The position numbers and the translations under genes are program-made. Below are positions 36,831-47,950 of a stretch of 64,000 bases of DNA, piece after piece; position 1 is the stretch's first letter, and each line of letters opens with the position of its first letter. The stretch is from Apostichopus japonicus (taxonomy: Eukaryota > Echinodermata > Holothuroidea > Aspidochirotida > Stichopodidae). Below the pieces are notes generated by a model. That model was not told the DNA's origin. It did not search any database and saw only the letters and a program-made list of their open reading frames with translations. The DNA is taken from NCBI RefSeq assembly GCF_037975245.1, contig NC_092571.1, positions 1,041,501 to 1,105,500 of the forward strand, written 5' to 3'.

Positions 36831-39708
36831 GTATGAAGAGCGCCCTCTACTTTAGTTGTTTTAATGTTTGACCTCTGACACTGACCTAGTCTGCATTGTA
36901 GAATGTGGCAGGTGTGATGTTGTATGTGTGACTCCACATGTTTTCAGTCATTGAGTCGAGATTAACATTTATTTTCAAATGGTACATCATATAGGACTGT
37001 ACCACCATCTCAAAGATAATAAAGTAATAAATATGTACCTGTATAATGTAATATGACTGTAACCAAAAACCTGAACACAGGCCCAGCAGAAATTGATCAA
37101 ATCGTTAAAACCGAGCAGATTCCAGTGGAGTGCAAACATTGCCCTGGAATTATAGTTGTAAGTTGAATGTGTATGTGGAAATGGCGAGTGGTAAGTATCG
37201 TTTCTTATATTCCCCAAACTAGTAAGTTTTGGGGTATCTGGAAATCTTAGCAACTTGGCTTTAGATGTGTCAAGTACAGGCAAAAGATGATAAAAATCAT
37301 AATAATTATCTTATAATCACCATAGTTCTGTTAATCCACTTATCTCCTCACAACCGGAGCACTCTCTCCATCAAACAAAGCTAAAAAATGATCTAGTTAA
37401 ACCTCTTAAGCAACCATCTCAGTTGCAGACTTGTTAATTTTGTGGGAGTATAATAAAAATTAATGTGTGCTATTAAATTTAAATATGAATTATAGTTGGT
37501 AGTTCAACAAGAAGACATCAGTTTTGAAAGGTATCGAGTTGGGAAAGTCTAGATCAGGGCAATTACGTTTGTTCCAGGGCCTTCTCCTTCCAATGCCGAA
37601 CCTTGTGGTATTAAAGCATCGGTGTGGAAGACATCGACACAGTAACATTGTGGAGAAATATCTCGGAGAAAGCATCGCCACTGCCATCGAACGAAACAGA
37701 TTGTTTTTGCGTATTCCGATTTGAAGCTAGAACTGTATTGTTTCAACCTAGAAATCAGATGCCAACCGACAGCCACAAAAGGAATAAAATGCCAAGAGTT
37801 AAGTCGTCACTTAAACTGCTGCCGCGCCAATTGTAGCTTTATGCACTGGTTGACACTGTCTCTGCTCCATTAGACAATCCAATAGAGGATTTCTCTAAAG
37901 CGTGAAGAATTTGGTCGGTTTATGTCATCATTTCTGCTCGACTAGCCGTTTTCCTCTCAAAGTAAATATTTTTTATCGCCGCAACCTTGTTTCGGTGTGT
38001 AACGGGGATGGACGGAGTGAGAGAGAGAGGGAGCCTGCCAGTATGTAGAACAGAGGAGAGAAGAAGTCAATCTACTTTAATAATAAGACACTTCTGCAGT
38101 TTGTGGAAATTAGAACGGCCTGCTGTGTCCAAGGCTACAGCAGTCATGGTTTCCTGGAGGAGATGTTGTTGTCTTGGGAGGTAAAGCTCAGTGATGTTGA
38201 GATGGATAAATTCAGCAGGATTGTATGTCTGACGGAGGAGAGGAGGAGGAGGAGGAGAAAATCTCAGGCCATGATCACGATGGGTGACCGCATGATAATC
38301 ATGCCACAGAAACAAAAATGTTTGAATAATCATTAGTACTAGTTTCCCAAAATTATTCAAATTTTTTACAAAGCTTTCTCCTTTCTTTAGCTGTTTGCGT
38401 ACGAAACAAAGGAGTATAAATTCTTATTTGCAGCAATGAAACATTATGGGAAAGTTAAAAGTGCTTTACTGGTTTCCTTTTCCCAGTCTAGATTTGATTC
38501 ACGAGCTTCTTCACACTTCAGTCAGCTCAATAGTTATGAAAGTTTGAAATGAGTTTAATACCGTGAAGATCATTAGACCTGAATTTGTATAGCATCTCAC
38601 ATTAAGTGGTTTACTGTCAGCACTCATTTGAGTAAAGCTACTGCAAATATGCAGGTGCTGTTTGGAAGTGTTTTCCTCGTACATAAGGAACACCTGCAAT
38701 GTTATTTTAATGTAAATGATGTGTGTTGATGTGTGATCTCATAAATGAACAGGAGTCTGCTCAGGTAATATCTGTGTTGTTCACAAATATACTAGACAGT
38801 CAAATATTGGACACTCATGGACACTCTTTGGACACCATGGACACTCATTGGACACCATGGACACAGAAGAAAGAAAACACTTTAAAAAAAAAAACAGTTT
38901 TAAGCAATCTCTATCATAATTTTTGAGTCAATATTTTGTATGGGAAATGTAGCATTTTGTATCAAATTTGAAGATTTGTGCTATATCAGATTCCCAGAAC
39001 ACTATAAATGCACATTATCGAGCGGTGCAAGTTTCCTGAAAGAAGGAACCACCCCCCCCCCCAAAAAAAAGAGGAAAATTACAGTTATTATCAGTTGAAT
39101 TAGCATTCACTTGGCTTAAAAGGATTGAAGGATCTGTGTTGTCTAAACTATGCTACAGAACCAAGTAGTGGTCATTTAGGTTGCAACTTTAATAGTTATT
39201 TCATTCTTCTTCCTCAATCATCACATTCCATCTGATGAGAAATTTAATTTTGTAATTTAATCATGTGAATTGCATGAGTAGTAGTTAGGAAGTTCTACAA
39301 TTCCACGCAAAGTATATTTGCAAATTATTTGATTAATTGTTTAGCACACAATACTGATGACCTTAAAGTGGATGAGGGTATTGGATTTGAATCACATTTA
39401 ATAACCAATTTGGCAATCTGCCTATAATAAAAGGAAAACCCAGAAAACTAGGATGGTATCTTTGCTCAAGGAAATGCAATCATATTATGAGGTATATTTC
39501 CATTTTTGATAAAATTGCTGCAAAGAATCGATCAGAAGAAAATGTGCTGCTTTAAATAATTGGAATAGGATTTGGGTTTGAGCCTGAGCTTATTTTACCG
39601 TAAAACTCCCCCAAGTCTTGACATTTACGCGGCTTGGTTTTATTGAAGCAAGTACCGGTTAAACAGTTTCTCCATCATTGTAAAGAAACTGTGAATAGAA
39701 CAGGGAGA
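36831..39708. other. First part of 9.6-kb Camta intron
   Basis: Contains a relatively GC-rich patch (about 37520-37830) with overlapping short open frames on both strands that I cannot assign, a purine-rich GGA microsatellite (about 38234-38258), a short 'ggacaccatggacactca' tandem repeat (about 38811-38867) and a C11 run (39052-39062). No exon with CAMTA similarity. Confidence 0.5.
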
Positions 39709-40352
39709 AGGGTTTGTGATGGGGAATGAATGTAATGGCAGGGCCATGAAGGGTTTGTGATGGGGGATGAATTTTATGGCAGGGCCTCCAAGGGTTTGTG
39801 ATGGGGGATGAATGTTATATCAGGGCCTTGAAAGGCTTGTGGTAGGGATGGATGTAGTGGAGCCTTGAATGTTAGTGGTTGGGATGGATGTAGTGATGGA
39901 GCCTTGAGGGTTTGTGGTTGGGATTGATGTAGTGATGGAGCCTTGAGGGTTTGTGGTTGGGATGGATGTAGTGATGGAGCCTTGTGTGTTTGTGGTTGAT
40001 ATGGATGGAGCCTTGCAGGGTTTGTGATGGGGGTGGATGTAGTGATGGAGCCAATAGGGTTTGTGATGGTAGATGGATATAGTGATGGAGCCTTGAGGGG
40101 TATTGGGTTTGGGATGGATGTAGTGATGGGGTCTTCATTAGTTTGTGTTGGAGTGATTGGGTCTTCAGCAGTTTGTGTTGGAGTGATGGAGCCTTCAGTA
40201 GTTAGTGTTTGAGTGATGGGGTCTTCATTAGTTTGTGTTGGAGTGATTGGGTCTTCAGCAGTTTGTGTTGGAATGATGGGGTCTTCAGTGGTTTGTGTTG
40301 GAGTGATTGGGTCTTCAGCAGTTTATGTTGGAGTGATGGGGGTCTTCAGTCC
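39709..40352. repeat. Chain of related minisatellites, 42-, 40- and 30-bp units
   Basis: Three consecutive blocks share a G/T-rich core. About 39709-39860 repeats 'gggtttgtgatgggggatga' with a 'gcagggcc' spacer. About 39861-40130 repeats 'ggttgggatggatgtagtga' plus 'tggagccttgaggg'. About 40131-40352 repeats 'gtttgtgttggagtgatggg' plus 'gtcttcagca'. The unit shortens from 5' to 3'. Open frames on both strands are repeat by-products. Confidence 0.88.
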
Positions 40353-41281
40353 CTCTATAGGTCACAATTGCTTGAAATAATTCCAGGTATTTTGGATAGT
40401 ATGCAGCTTTATACTTCTGCGTCTTTACAATATAATCTTCTTTTCTACTGTGTATCCTCAAAACCTTGATGAGGATACCACTAAGGTCATTGCATCAGGT
40501 TATTCAAGATATTTTAAGGTTTGAAATAACAGTAGTAACGAAAGCATGGTCAAATTAAATCGGGATGCTACGTCAGATTTTGATATCCCTCTCTAAAATT
40601 GCAGGAAATATCAATTTTTGATTGCCGTGTTATAGGAAATATTAAATTTACTTCACTCATCACTTCTCTGTCTCCTCACAACAACTGCATTCTTGTTCTT
40701 TTGTGTATTGAATCACAGAATAAGTCAACATTCAGATTAGTCCTGATGGATTACCCTGACTCATGTTGATTTCTACTCGTTTTGTTTTTTTCTGTAGTAA
40801 AAGGAAGTTAATTTATTTATTCATTGAAGGGAATGTTGAAAGGGTCAAATTGGATTAATCCCAGTGTCAGTTATTTCAGACTCTTGACAGTTTAACAATA
40901 ATGACCAAACGCTTAGTCAGAGTAAAAGTAGTTGTGGTGACACGGCTTTATAGTACCAATGACTTGCATTATCTAGATCTGGAATATACAGATCAAATAT
41001 CTATCCATCTGTTCATTTTGTAATGTAAGTAATTATAACAATAAGATTACACAGTCAGTTAAAACCACAAACTTTCATGCAGTATATCTCATGAGAATGT
41101 TTATGTACTGTTTGCACTAGTATAGTGACAAAATACACTACTACATAGTGTATGAGACTGGGTTGTTTGAACTTTCACATATCTTCAGTATATGAACAAC
41201 CTCTGTTCTAATGATGTAGATTTGACTTTAGATGGATGAGTACACTGCGTACATGTAAGAAGAGATTGTGTCAAAGTTTGA
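40353..41281. other. Intronic sequence
   Basis: No exon, RNA gene or transposon recognised. Confidence 0.4.
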
Positions 41282-41357
41282 TCTATTACAATAGCATATA
41301 TATATAGATAGATAGACAGACAGACAGATAGATAGATAGACAGATAGATAGATAGAC

Positions 41358-41390
<33 letters not shown>

Positions 41391-41408
41391 TTTATGCTAT
41401 TGTAATAG
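41282..41408. repeat. GATA/GACA microsatellite enclosed by a 16-bp inverted repeat
   Basis: About 90 bp of interrupted (GATA)n and (GACA)n lies between perfect inverted arms 'ctattacaatagcata' (41282-41297) and its reverse complement (41393-41408). Similarity of the two flanks extends imperfectly beyond the arms ('gattgtgtcaaagtttgat' versus the complement of 'gttcaaacatacaatc'). A microsatellite core between terminal inverted repeats is the layout of some non-autonomous DNA elements, so this may be a mobile element rather than a plain microsatellite. Confidence 0.8.
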
Positions 41409-42600
41409 TTCAAACATACAATCAAGACATGAATATGTAGCAAGTGGTTTGACAGATATATATATTCAATTAATAAAGAGCAATACGCCAGAAAGATTTC
41501 ACTTCACGACTGGTTTCATCCTTTAGGGACTCACCAGGCAAAGGTAGGAATGGAATCGTAGTACACTACGGTAAGAGAGACTAGTTTATCTGGACTTTCA
41601 CATCTGTCACAATTAACTGCAGTCTGATAATGCAGTCTTAGCCATGTATGGATGACTTTGCAGGTTATATGAAGAGATGTGCCAAAGTTTGAACCACTAT
41701 TATTGAGGAGAAAATAAGAGAAGCTTAATCATTAACTGAACCCTGTTTGCTCTGAGAATGATCTTAAGTAGTAGACTAAACATTCTTCAAACAGATCCAG
41801 GTTTAATCCGCAAACTCTGTTCTATTTGACCAAGGAGTTTGTCAACTCTGTTGATGTTTCATGTTGCATTTTAATAAAAGGTTTGAGCTATCTCAAGTGA
41901 ATCCCAATTTGCTAAGTCAACCTTTCTACCAGGAATTGTTGTCTCTTGGTGGCCACTAATTTGTTAATTTTGATGACACAGGAAACCGTTGTAATGAAAG
42001 TCGTGTTGGTTGTTGAAGTCATAACAATACCGGCAAGTTTAATTGAAAAATGAGGCAAAGTCTATTTGCTGGTTGTCGAAACTCTGTCGACTGTTAAATA
42101 TTGAATTTAGATTTGTCAATTTGACATCTGTCTACTTTGTCAACAGCTTTCGATGGAACAGAATATATAAGTGTTAAAACGTACTGCCAGAACCAGTCTT
42201 TTACCTCGCTTTATATTAATGAAATCTGAGTAGATTGTAACATTTACTTTGGTTAAACATCCAATTGATAGGAAAACTTTTCAGAAGATTGTAAAAATTA
42301 AATATATGTATAAGGGTGAAGAGTCATTTGTACATTAGGCAACAACACAGTGTAAGATGTGTGTATCTGAAGGATATGAATGGAAGCAGTATTGCATTTG
42401 TTTGAGATTACTGACTGAAATTCATATTTTTTTCTTTTTAGATAATTTAGCACAATGAGAATATACAGTGTGAACTGTTAAATCAACGGTACATAAACGG
42501 TACATTGAAAGCAAACATATCCCTTTCATTAGGTAGACTGATGCAGTGGTGGACTCCCATATGTTGTAATGTCATGTGGATTTTATAAGATACAGTAGTA
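41409..42600. other. Intronic sequence, possible transposon debris
   Basis: 'acgactggtttcatcc' plus 'gggactcaccagg' (about 41508-41540) resembles a motif often seen in invertebrate repeats, and 'gtgccaaagtttgaacc' (about 41679) echoes the arms around the GATA array. No exon or intact element. Confidence 0.35.
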
Positions 42601-43213
42601 CTGTAACAGCTCACATACAGCTCTGTCCTGCATACATGTGTTCACTCCACAATACTGTAACAGCTCACATACAGCTCTGTCCTGCATACATGTGTTCACT
42701 CCACAATACTGTAACAGCTCACATACAGCTCTGTCCTGCATACATGTGTTCACTCCACAATACTGTAACAGCTCACATACAGCTCTGTCCTGCATACATG
42801 TGTTCACTCCACAGTACTCTAACAGCTCACATACAGCTCTGTCCTGCATACATGTGTTCACTCCACAATACTGTAACAGCTCACATACAACTCTGTCCTG
42901 CATACATGTGTTCACTCCACAATACTGTAACAGCTCACATACAACTCTGTCCTGCATACATGTGTTCACTCCACAATACTGTAACAGCTCACATACAACT
43001 CTGTCCTGCATACATGTGTTCACTCCACAATACTGTAACAGCTCACATACAACTCTGTCCTGCATACATGTGTTCACTCCACAATACTGTAACAGCTCAC
43101 ATACAGCTCTGTCCTGCATACATGTGTTCACTCCACAATACTGTAACAGCTCACATACAACTCTGTCCTGCATACATGTGTTCACTCCACAATACTGTAA
43201 CAGCTCACATACA
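42601..43213. repeat. Minisatellite, 54-bp unit, 11 full copies
   Basis: Exact 54-bp period with units starting 'ctgtaacagctcacatacag' at 42601, 42655 and so on to 43195 (partial last copy). Variation is minimal: 'cagctctg' or 'caactctg', and one unit with 'cagtactct'. Since 54 is divisible by three, several frames on both strands remain open for about 190-218 codons. There is no transcript or splice support, so I do not call genes here. Confidence 0.96.
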
Positions 43214-46200
43214 TAAATAGTACAAGTTACCAAAAGCATTTGTTAGCTCACTTTATACTATATGAACTACACTAAGCTGCTTTTAAGATATTTGCCTTCA
43301 CCAATCAGCTATCCCTGGTCACCTGCAAGTTTCTTTAAATAGAACAAGCTTCATAAAGCTACTTGTGAGTTTTTCTCTCTTACTGTAGAAGCTACCCAAA
43401 GCTACTTTTGAGATATTTGCCTTTACCATTTAGGCTATCCAAAGTTACACTTGTGAGATCTTTTTGTAATTCTTGGTATTGCTACGTAGGGTCGACTCTT
43501 TTATGTAAAAGTATTTAGTCTCTAATTTAAGTACTCCGTTTGAAATATTCCTCGGCTGCACTATGTGTCAGAAATGGAGACATAGTATCTCATTTTAATG
43601 AAGGCCAGACGTTACCTCCACTTGTATAGTATAAACTGTTATTGAAAGTCATGTGTTGTAAACTTATGTCTTCAAAACAAGCAAGAAAAGAAAAGAAATC
43701 CAGGCATTTTCTCTGTCACTCAAACCAGAAATCAATGCTGCCAAATATTGCTCTTGGTGCGCACTACATCTTAAGTTTCTTGAAATTCATCCTAACAAGA
43801 TGAATGGAGAGTTACAGATATATAAATATATGAATGTAACATGAAGAAGATCAATACTACTTCCAGTTAGCTCCAAAGGTTTTGTTTGGTCATAGAAACC
43901 ATGAAAAATTCATAGATTTTGAAAGAAGCATTTACAACAAGGAAAAAAAGAAAATAAATCAATAAACCACACAAGGAGGAGAAGGGGAAGGAAAAAGAAT
44001 TCTTGATTGTTTTAGCATATTTTGATAGGATGATATGAAACATCATCTGAAGAATGTTGAACAGTATTATGTTCATTGTGGAGTTATAAAGTGTTACTTT
44101 ACTTGAAGGTTGTTTCATCCACAGTGTCCAAATTTGTTAATATTTGATACATATCTTTAAATATCTAGGTACATTATATTTACATCGGAGTTATATAATG
44201 GACAAGGCTTTTGTTTATATAAAGCTGTATGAACAGTTGCTCTAGGGAAGAAAATGTAATAAAATTCTTATTAATCAATTTTTTTTTTTAGTATTGGTGA
44301 TGTTTACTATGTTGGTTTCTTGTTCCACTATAGTTCAGGTGTAATTATTGTTTATGAAAACTGTATAAATTTATCTTTGGCTTTGAAACGTGAGCAACTA
44401 CTATACATTCAGTTGTAAGGGCCATGGACTTCAATGCTGGACAGCTCCACAGCCAGGTTACCTCCAGACTATTTTAAGCCTTCATTTAGCAACAATGTTC
44501 TTGTTGATAACTGAAAACATAACTGAAAACTTGAATGGTTATGGAAGGATAAGTTTGTGTTTTAGTACTCTTATAGTTTTCAAGCTCCAGTCAGGGAGCT
44601 GCTCTTGATTGGATACCATCCTCTAGATGAATTATTTCTTCAGTGTTGGTATCCCTTAGTTCACCAGCTATTAAGATTCACAGCACGTCTGTTGAAGGGC
44701 ACCCTGTGTACTGTCAGTGTCTTCAGCGTAATGAGTAACCTGATAACTTACAGCGTTTGGTATTTGGATCCTGTGTGTGTGGGTGGGTGTATCGCACGGT
44801 GTGTAACATATGGCTGTCTAATCAGTCCCGTATTAAACCCCATTCTGGGTCTGGTTGTTTATGACTTAAGATGTTGTTTTAATTAAATATCCTTTTATCA
44901 TTTCTTTAAACCCTTTGAGAGGCACGCACGAAGGCAGCACCGGCAGTGTGTCATATAACTGGAGTAAGTTAGAATGTGTTGTTAAGAGGTTCATGTTGAC
45001 AGGTCCATAGATGATCTTAATGGAGATTTATGGTTGGTCATGTGATTAAATCGTTAGCCTCCGGGCAGATATCTTGTAGTGCATACCACCAATTACATCG
45101 GAGACGTGTGAGGAGTATTAAATACATTGTACTCTGATAGTGGACACACAGTCACAGTCTCCAAAGATGCTTAAACAGTTATAACGGATTCTTGGAAGAA
45201 AAAAATCTCATAGATGTTTTAAAGGTAACAAGTCCTCAATATGCTTTCAAGTCACAAACCCTCCAAAATGGTTAAAGGTAGCAAATCCCACAATTATTTA
45301 AATGTCACAGTTCCCAAAAGGTGCCTAGAAAGTAACAAAATGGCTAAAAGGCTTAAAAGTCACAAGTGGCCATGAAGTGAGAAACTTCAAGGAGTGCATG
45401 ATCAGTTCACTCTAGGTTATCTGTCCTGTGAGTTAAAACTACAGTAAATGCCAGTACCCAGTACTATGCCAGAAACAGTTTGTTATAGAAGGGACGGCTG
45501 GACGTTACACACATCTCTCCTACAGTATAATACACATTGGTCGTTCCTTGTTGAATAATTTGCTTCATTTTTTGTTGACAACCCAATTTGCTGTTTGGAC
45601 AATGACAAAGTAAGGAATGGTTTAATATGTGTCTGGCTCACATCGTGACTAGATTTTTAAGCTGTTCAATCTAGTTTATGTATTCCCTTTATTTTTGTAG
45701 TAGTTGGGCTGGTTTTCATTGTTTTTAAGGTACCATCTAATTTTCCTGTCATTAAATTAATCTTTCAAAACTCTCCAATTTTCTAAAACAAACTGGCTGT
45801 GTTGTGGCTTCCTCGATGCAATCATAACTCAGTAACTTAGTTTAGTTTCTCTCACGAGTGCTACAGCAAACGATATAATATATGGTCTTTTACTTTGCAA
45901 AATGTATACATTAGTCTACGCCCATAGCTGCTTCACACATTGTAGGGTTTGGTAAAGTAACGAAAGTTGAAAATAACTGCGGGAAGAAATGGGAGTTATG
46001 ACAGTCCCACATCAGTCACTGTGCAAATTTAAGTATTTTTACACTTTTCAATTTTTTGTTTTCTGCATGTAACACAACATATATGTGTGAATTTAATCTT
46101 TCATAAATAGAACATAAGTCCTGAAATCATTCCAATTGATCAGAGCAAGAAAACTTACATATGTCAATTTAATTTAACATATATGTCAGTTGAGGACTTT

Positions 46201-46438
46201 GTGTGATCCCTCACTGCAACATCTTGGCTATACATGTTGGTGCACCCTCCCTTGCCAACGGGGCAGACACTGTGCCCCTCTTTAGAATTACTTCAAACCC
46301 TGTTAAGTTGTTGTACGCCCTGTGTTCGTCATACAGCAATATTGCTTGGGAAATATGAAACCATATCTCCAGCTTCCAGTCTGTGCTCGCTTCATTTTCA
46401 TGTATTTCAAGGTACTATTTTTGTTTTTTATTTTGCAG
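43214..46438. other. End of 9.6-kb Camta intron
   Basis: Nothing recognised beyond short open frames without similarity (for example 44390-44608 and 44605-44886). The acceptor region before 46439 (ttgttttttattttgcag) is strong. Confidence 0.5.
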
Positions 46439-46510
46439 TGTTTGTATGGAGGTTATGTTCACTCAGCAATTGTGCCAACATTCCATCGGAGAAGCTATTG
46501 GCTTCTTCAG
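46439..46510 (+). CDS. Camta: Camta exon, CG-1 domain (CLYGGYVHS...FHRRSYWLLQ)
   Basis: 72-nt exon, phase 0 at both ends, 24 residues: C-L-Y-G-G-Y-V-H-S-A-I-V-P-T-F-H-R-R-S-Y-W-L-L-Q. This is almost residue-for-residue the conserved CG-1 segment of animal CAMTAs (CLYGxYVHSxIxPTFHRRxYWLLQ). Acceptor TTTTGCAG, donor CAG|GTAAGA, both near-consensus. The exon boundary after W-L-L-Q matches the known CAMTA organisation, where the next exon begins N-P-D-I-V-L-V-H-Y-L. Confidence 0.96.
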
Positions 46511-47249
46511 GTAAGAGATAGTTAACATTTATTGTGACTTACCCCTCCCAGATCCATCCCAAACCCCCCTCCATCCAAAAACTTAACCCAGGATTATTCT
46601 GTTTAAATAGTACAAATGACCCTTACAGAATTCATTTCCATGTTTTAAGCAAGCACAGTGAGCGAGATTGTAAACAAACTGGCAAATTTGAAAGAACTAC
46701 CGCATCCAGTATCCGCATGTCTGGAACATATAATGGATCTTTCCCATGCGGATACTTTCTTAAGTAAATATATTAATGCTACTGTGAAGTTGTTTGTTAT
46801 GAAGCCTAGGTATTCCCCTATGCACTACTGATACTGTTTACTAAGTGGATGTTGTTGTTAACAAACTTAAAATCTAAAGTACATTTACTTGCACTAGTTA
46901 TGTTTCAACTCTGAACGTGTATCATAACCTGCAGAGTTGCCAGAAGATACGGCAGTGATACACGAACACTGTAAAGATGCTAATACACACACTGAACTTT
47001 AAACTATAGGCCAACTTTCATAGGTCATACTATTCCAAATTTCCACTCTTTTTGAAAAATGTAATTAAATGTTGAAAGTTGCACTTAGTCACAGTTTTCA
47101 CTTCAAGCATCTAGCAGTTCATGTCTTATGCAACAGCGACCTAATTTGGGTTTAATTTGCATAGCTGTGGATTATGAATATTTATGAGTTCACACTCTCA
47201 GAGAGCATATCCATCGAAGCTAACGGGTGATTGTGTAACATATTAGTTA
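46511..47249. other. Intronic sequence with a 12-bp inverted repeat
   Basis: 'agtatccgcatg' (46708-46719) and its exact reverse complement (46744-46755) could form a hairpin with a 24-base loop. Nothing else recognised. Confidence 0.5.
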
Positions 47250-47250
47250 T

Positions 47251-47472
47251 GAGGATGGTTAGCCCAGTGGTTAACGCCGATGCCTTTCAATCATAAGGTC
47301 CCGAGTTCAAGTCACTCCAATATTAATGTATGTCGTCCAGTTACAGAGTTGTTGACAATTGACAATTAAAAAATTACAATATATGAATCTAAGAGACTGA
47401 CTTAAGCCTGTGATGGCCTGTTCGCGAGTTCTTGCGTGCAGGAGGACCTAAAATACATACAAATAAATACAT
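47251..47472 (+). mobile_element. tRNA-derived SINE
   Basis: A tRNA-like head with an A box 'tagcccagtgg' (47260-47270), an anticodon-arm-like 'gcctttcaatcataaggt' that can pair over five bases, and a B box 'gagttcaagtc' (47303-47313). An unrelated body of about 130 bp and an AT-rich tail with repeated 'aaatacatac' (about 47452-47475) follow. Acceptor-stem pairing is absent, so it is not a functional tRNA gene. It sits about 330 bp upstream of the CG-1 exon at 47803. Family and exact ends not determined. Confidence 0.65.
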
Positions 47473-47802
47473 ACAATGTAGGCAGCTGTAAAGTCACTGT
47501 AGTTGCATTCACATTTAACTTGACGGTAAATTCTAACTTGCAGTGTGTGATAATTGGTCAGCACCTACTACATGACATAATCAACTCATGAAATCAGTTG
47601 AATTACTTTTCCAACCAGACAACTCATAGTGTTTTCTCTCCTAAGTTAGCAAACTTTAGCTCTTGGAAAGTTTTTTTTTCTCTAAAAGCCAAAAATTCTC
47701 CATATCCTAAACCTTCAAAAAATGAATCCCCATTTGAGTGTATATTACCAATTAATGATTATGATTAATATCATGTTTATGATTGAATTGTTTTGCTTTC
47801 AG
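47473..47802. other. Intron end before CG-1 exon
   Basis: AT-rich intronic sequence ending in the acceptor 'gaattgttttgctttcag'. No other feature seen. Confidence 0.5.
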
Positions 47803-47950
47803 AATCCAGACATTGTTTTAGTTCATTATTTAAATGATTGGCAACCTCATGAGTCTAAGGGCGGTTCAGAAGACTCGCTGTTGTTCAACCCGGCCCTCGA
47901 TGGCAAACAATGGAAAGCAGAAGATCTCCTAGCCCAGATACAACCCATGT
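47803..47950 (+). CDS. Camta: Camta exon, end of CG-1 domain; source of the adjacent array
   Basis: 148-nt exon beginning N-P-D-I-V-L-V-H-Y-L-N (conserved CG-1 residues) and ending ...W-K-A-E-D-L-L-A-Q-I-Q-P-M plus one base. The W-x-x-E-D-L-x-x-Q-I-x-P-M ending matches the family (WTKEELxxQLKPMF). Between the ends lies a divergent acidic loop (about residues 12-34). The donor is ATGT|GTGAGT, leaving phase 1: the 't' joins 'tc' at 54176 to encode the conserved Phe of P-M-F. The last 29 coding bases (47922-47950) plus the donor are the template of the tandem array that begins immediately at 47951. Missing this donor reads C-E-Y-H-R-N-M and then TAG at 47971. Confidence 0.95.

Noticed and set aside
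37490-37836. Possible unrelated gene or alternative Camta exon
   Set aside because: Several overlapping short frames on both strands, none with recognisable motifs or consistent splice phase with neighbouring CG-1 exons.
41282-43213. CRISPR array (direct repeats with spacers)
   Set aside because: The tandem repeats here have no unique spacers, and the setting is an animal gene with spliceosomal introns. The same holds for the other arrays in the window.
42576-43239. Three long overlapping frames on both strands
   Set aside because: By-products of the 54-bp tandem repeat; identical peptides repeat with no domain.
47251-47325. Functional tRNA gene
   Set aside because: A and B boxes are present, but acceptor and T stems do not pair and the anticodon loop has eight bases; a SINE head is the better explanation.
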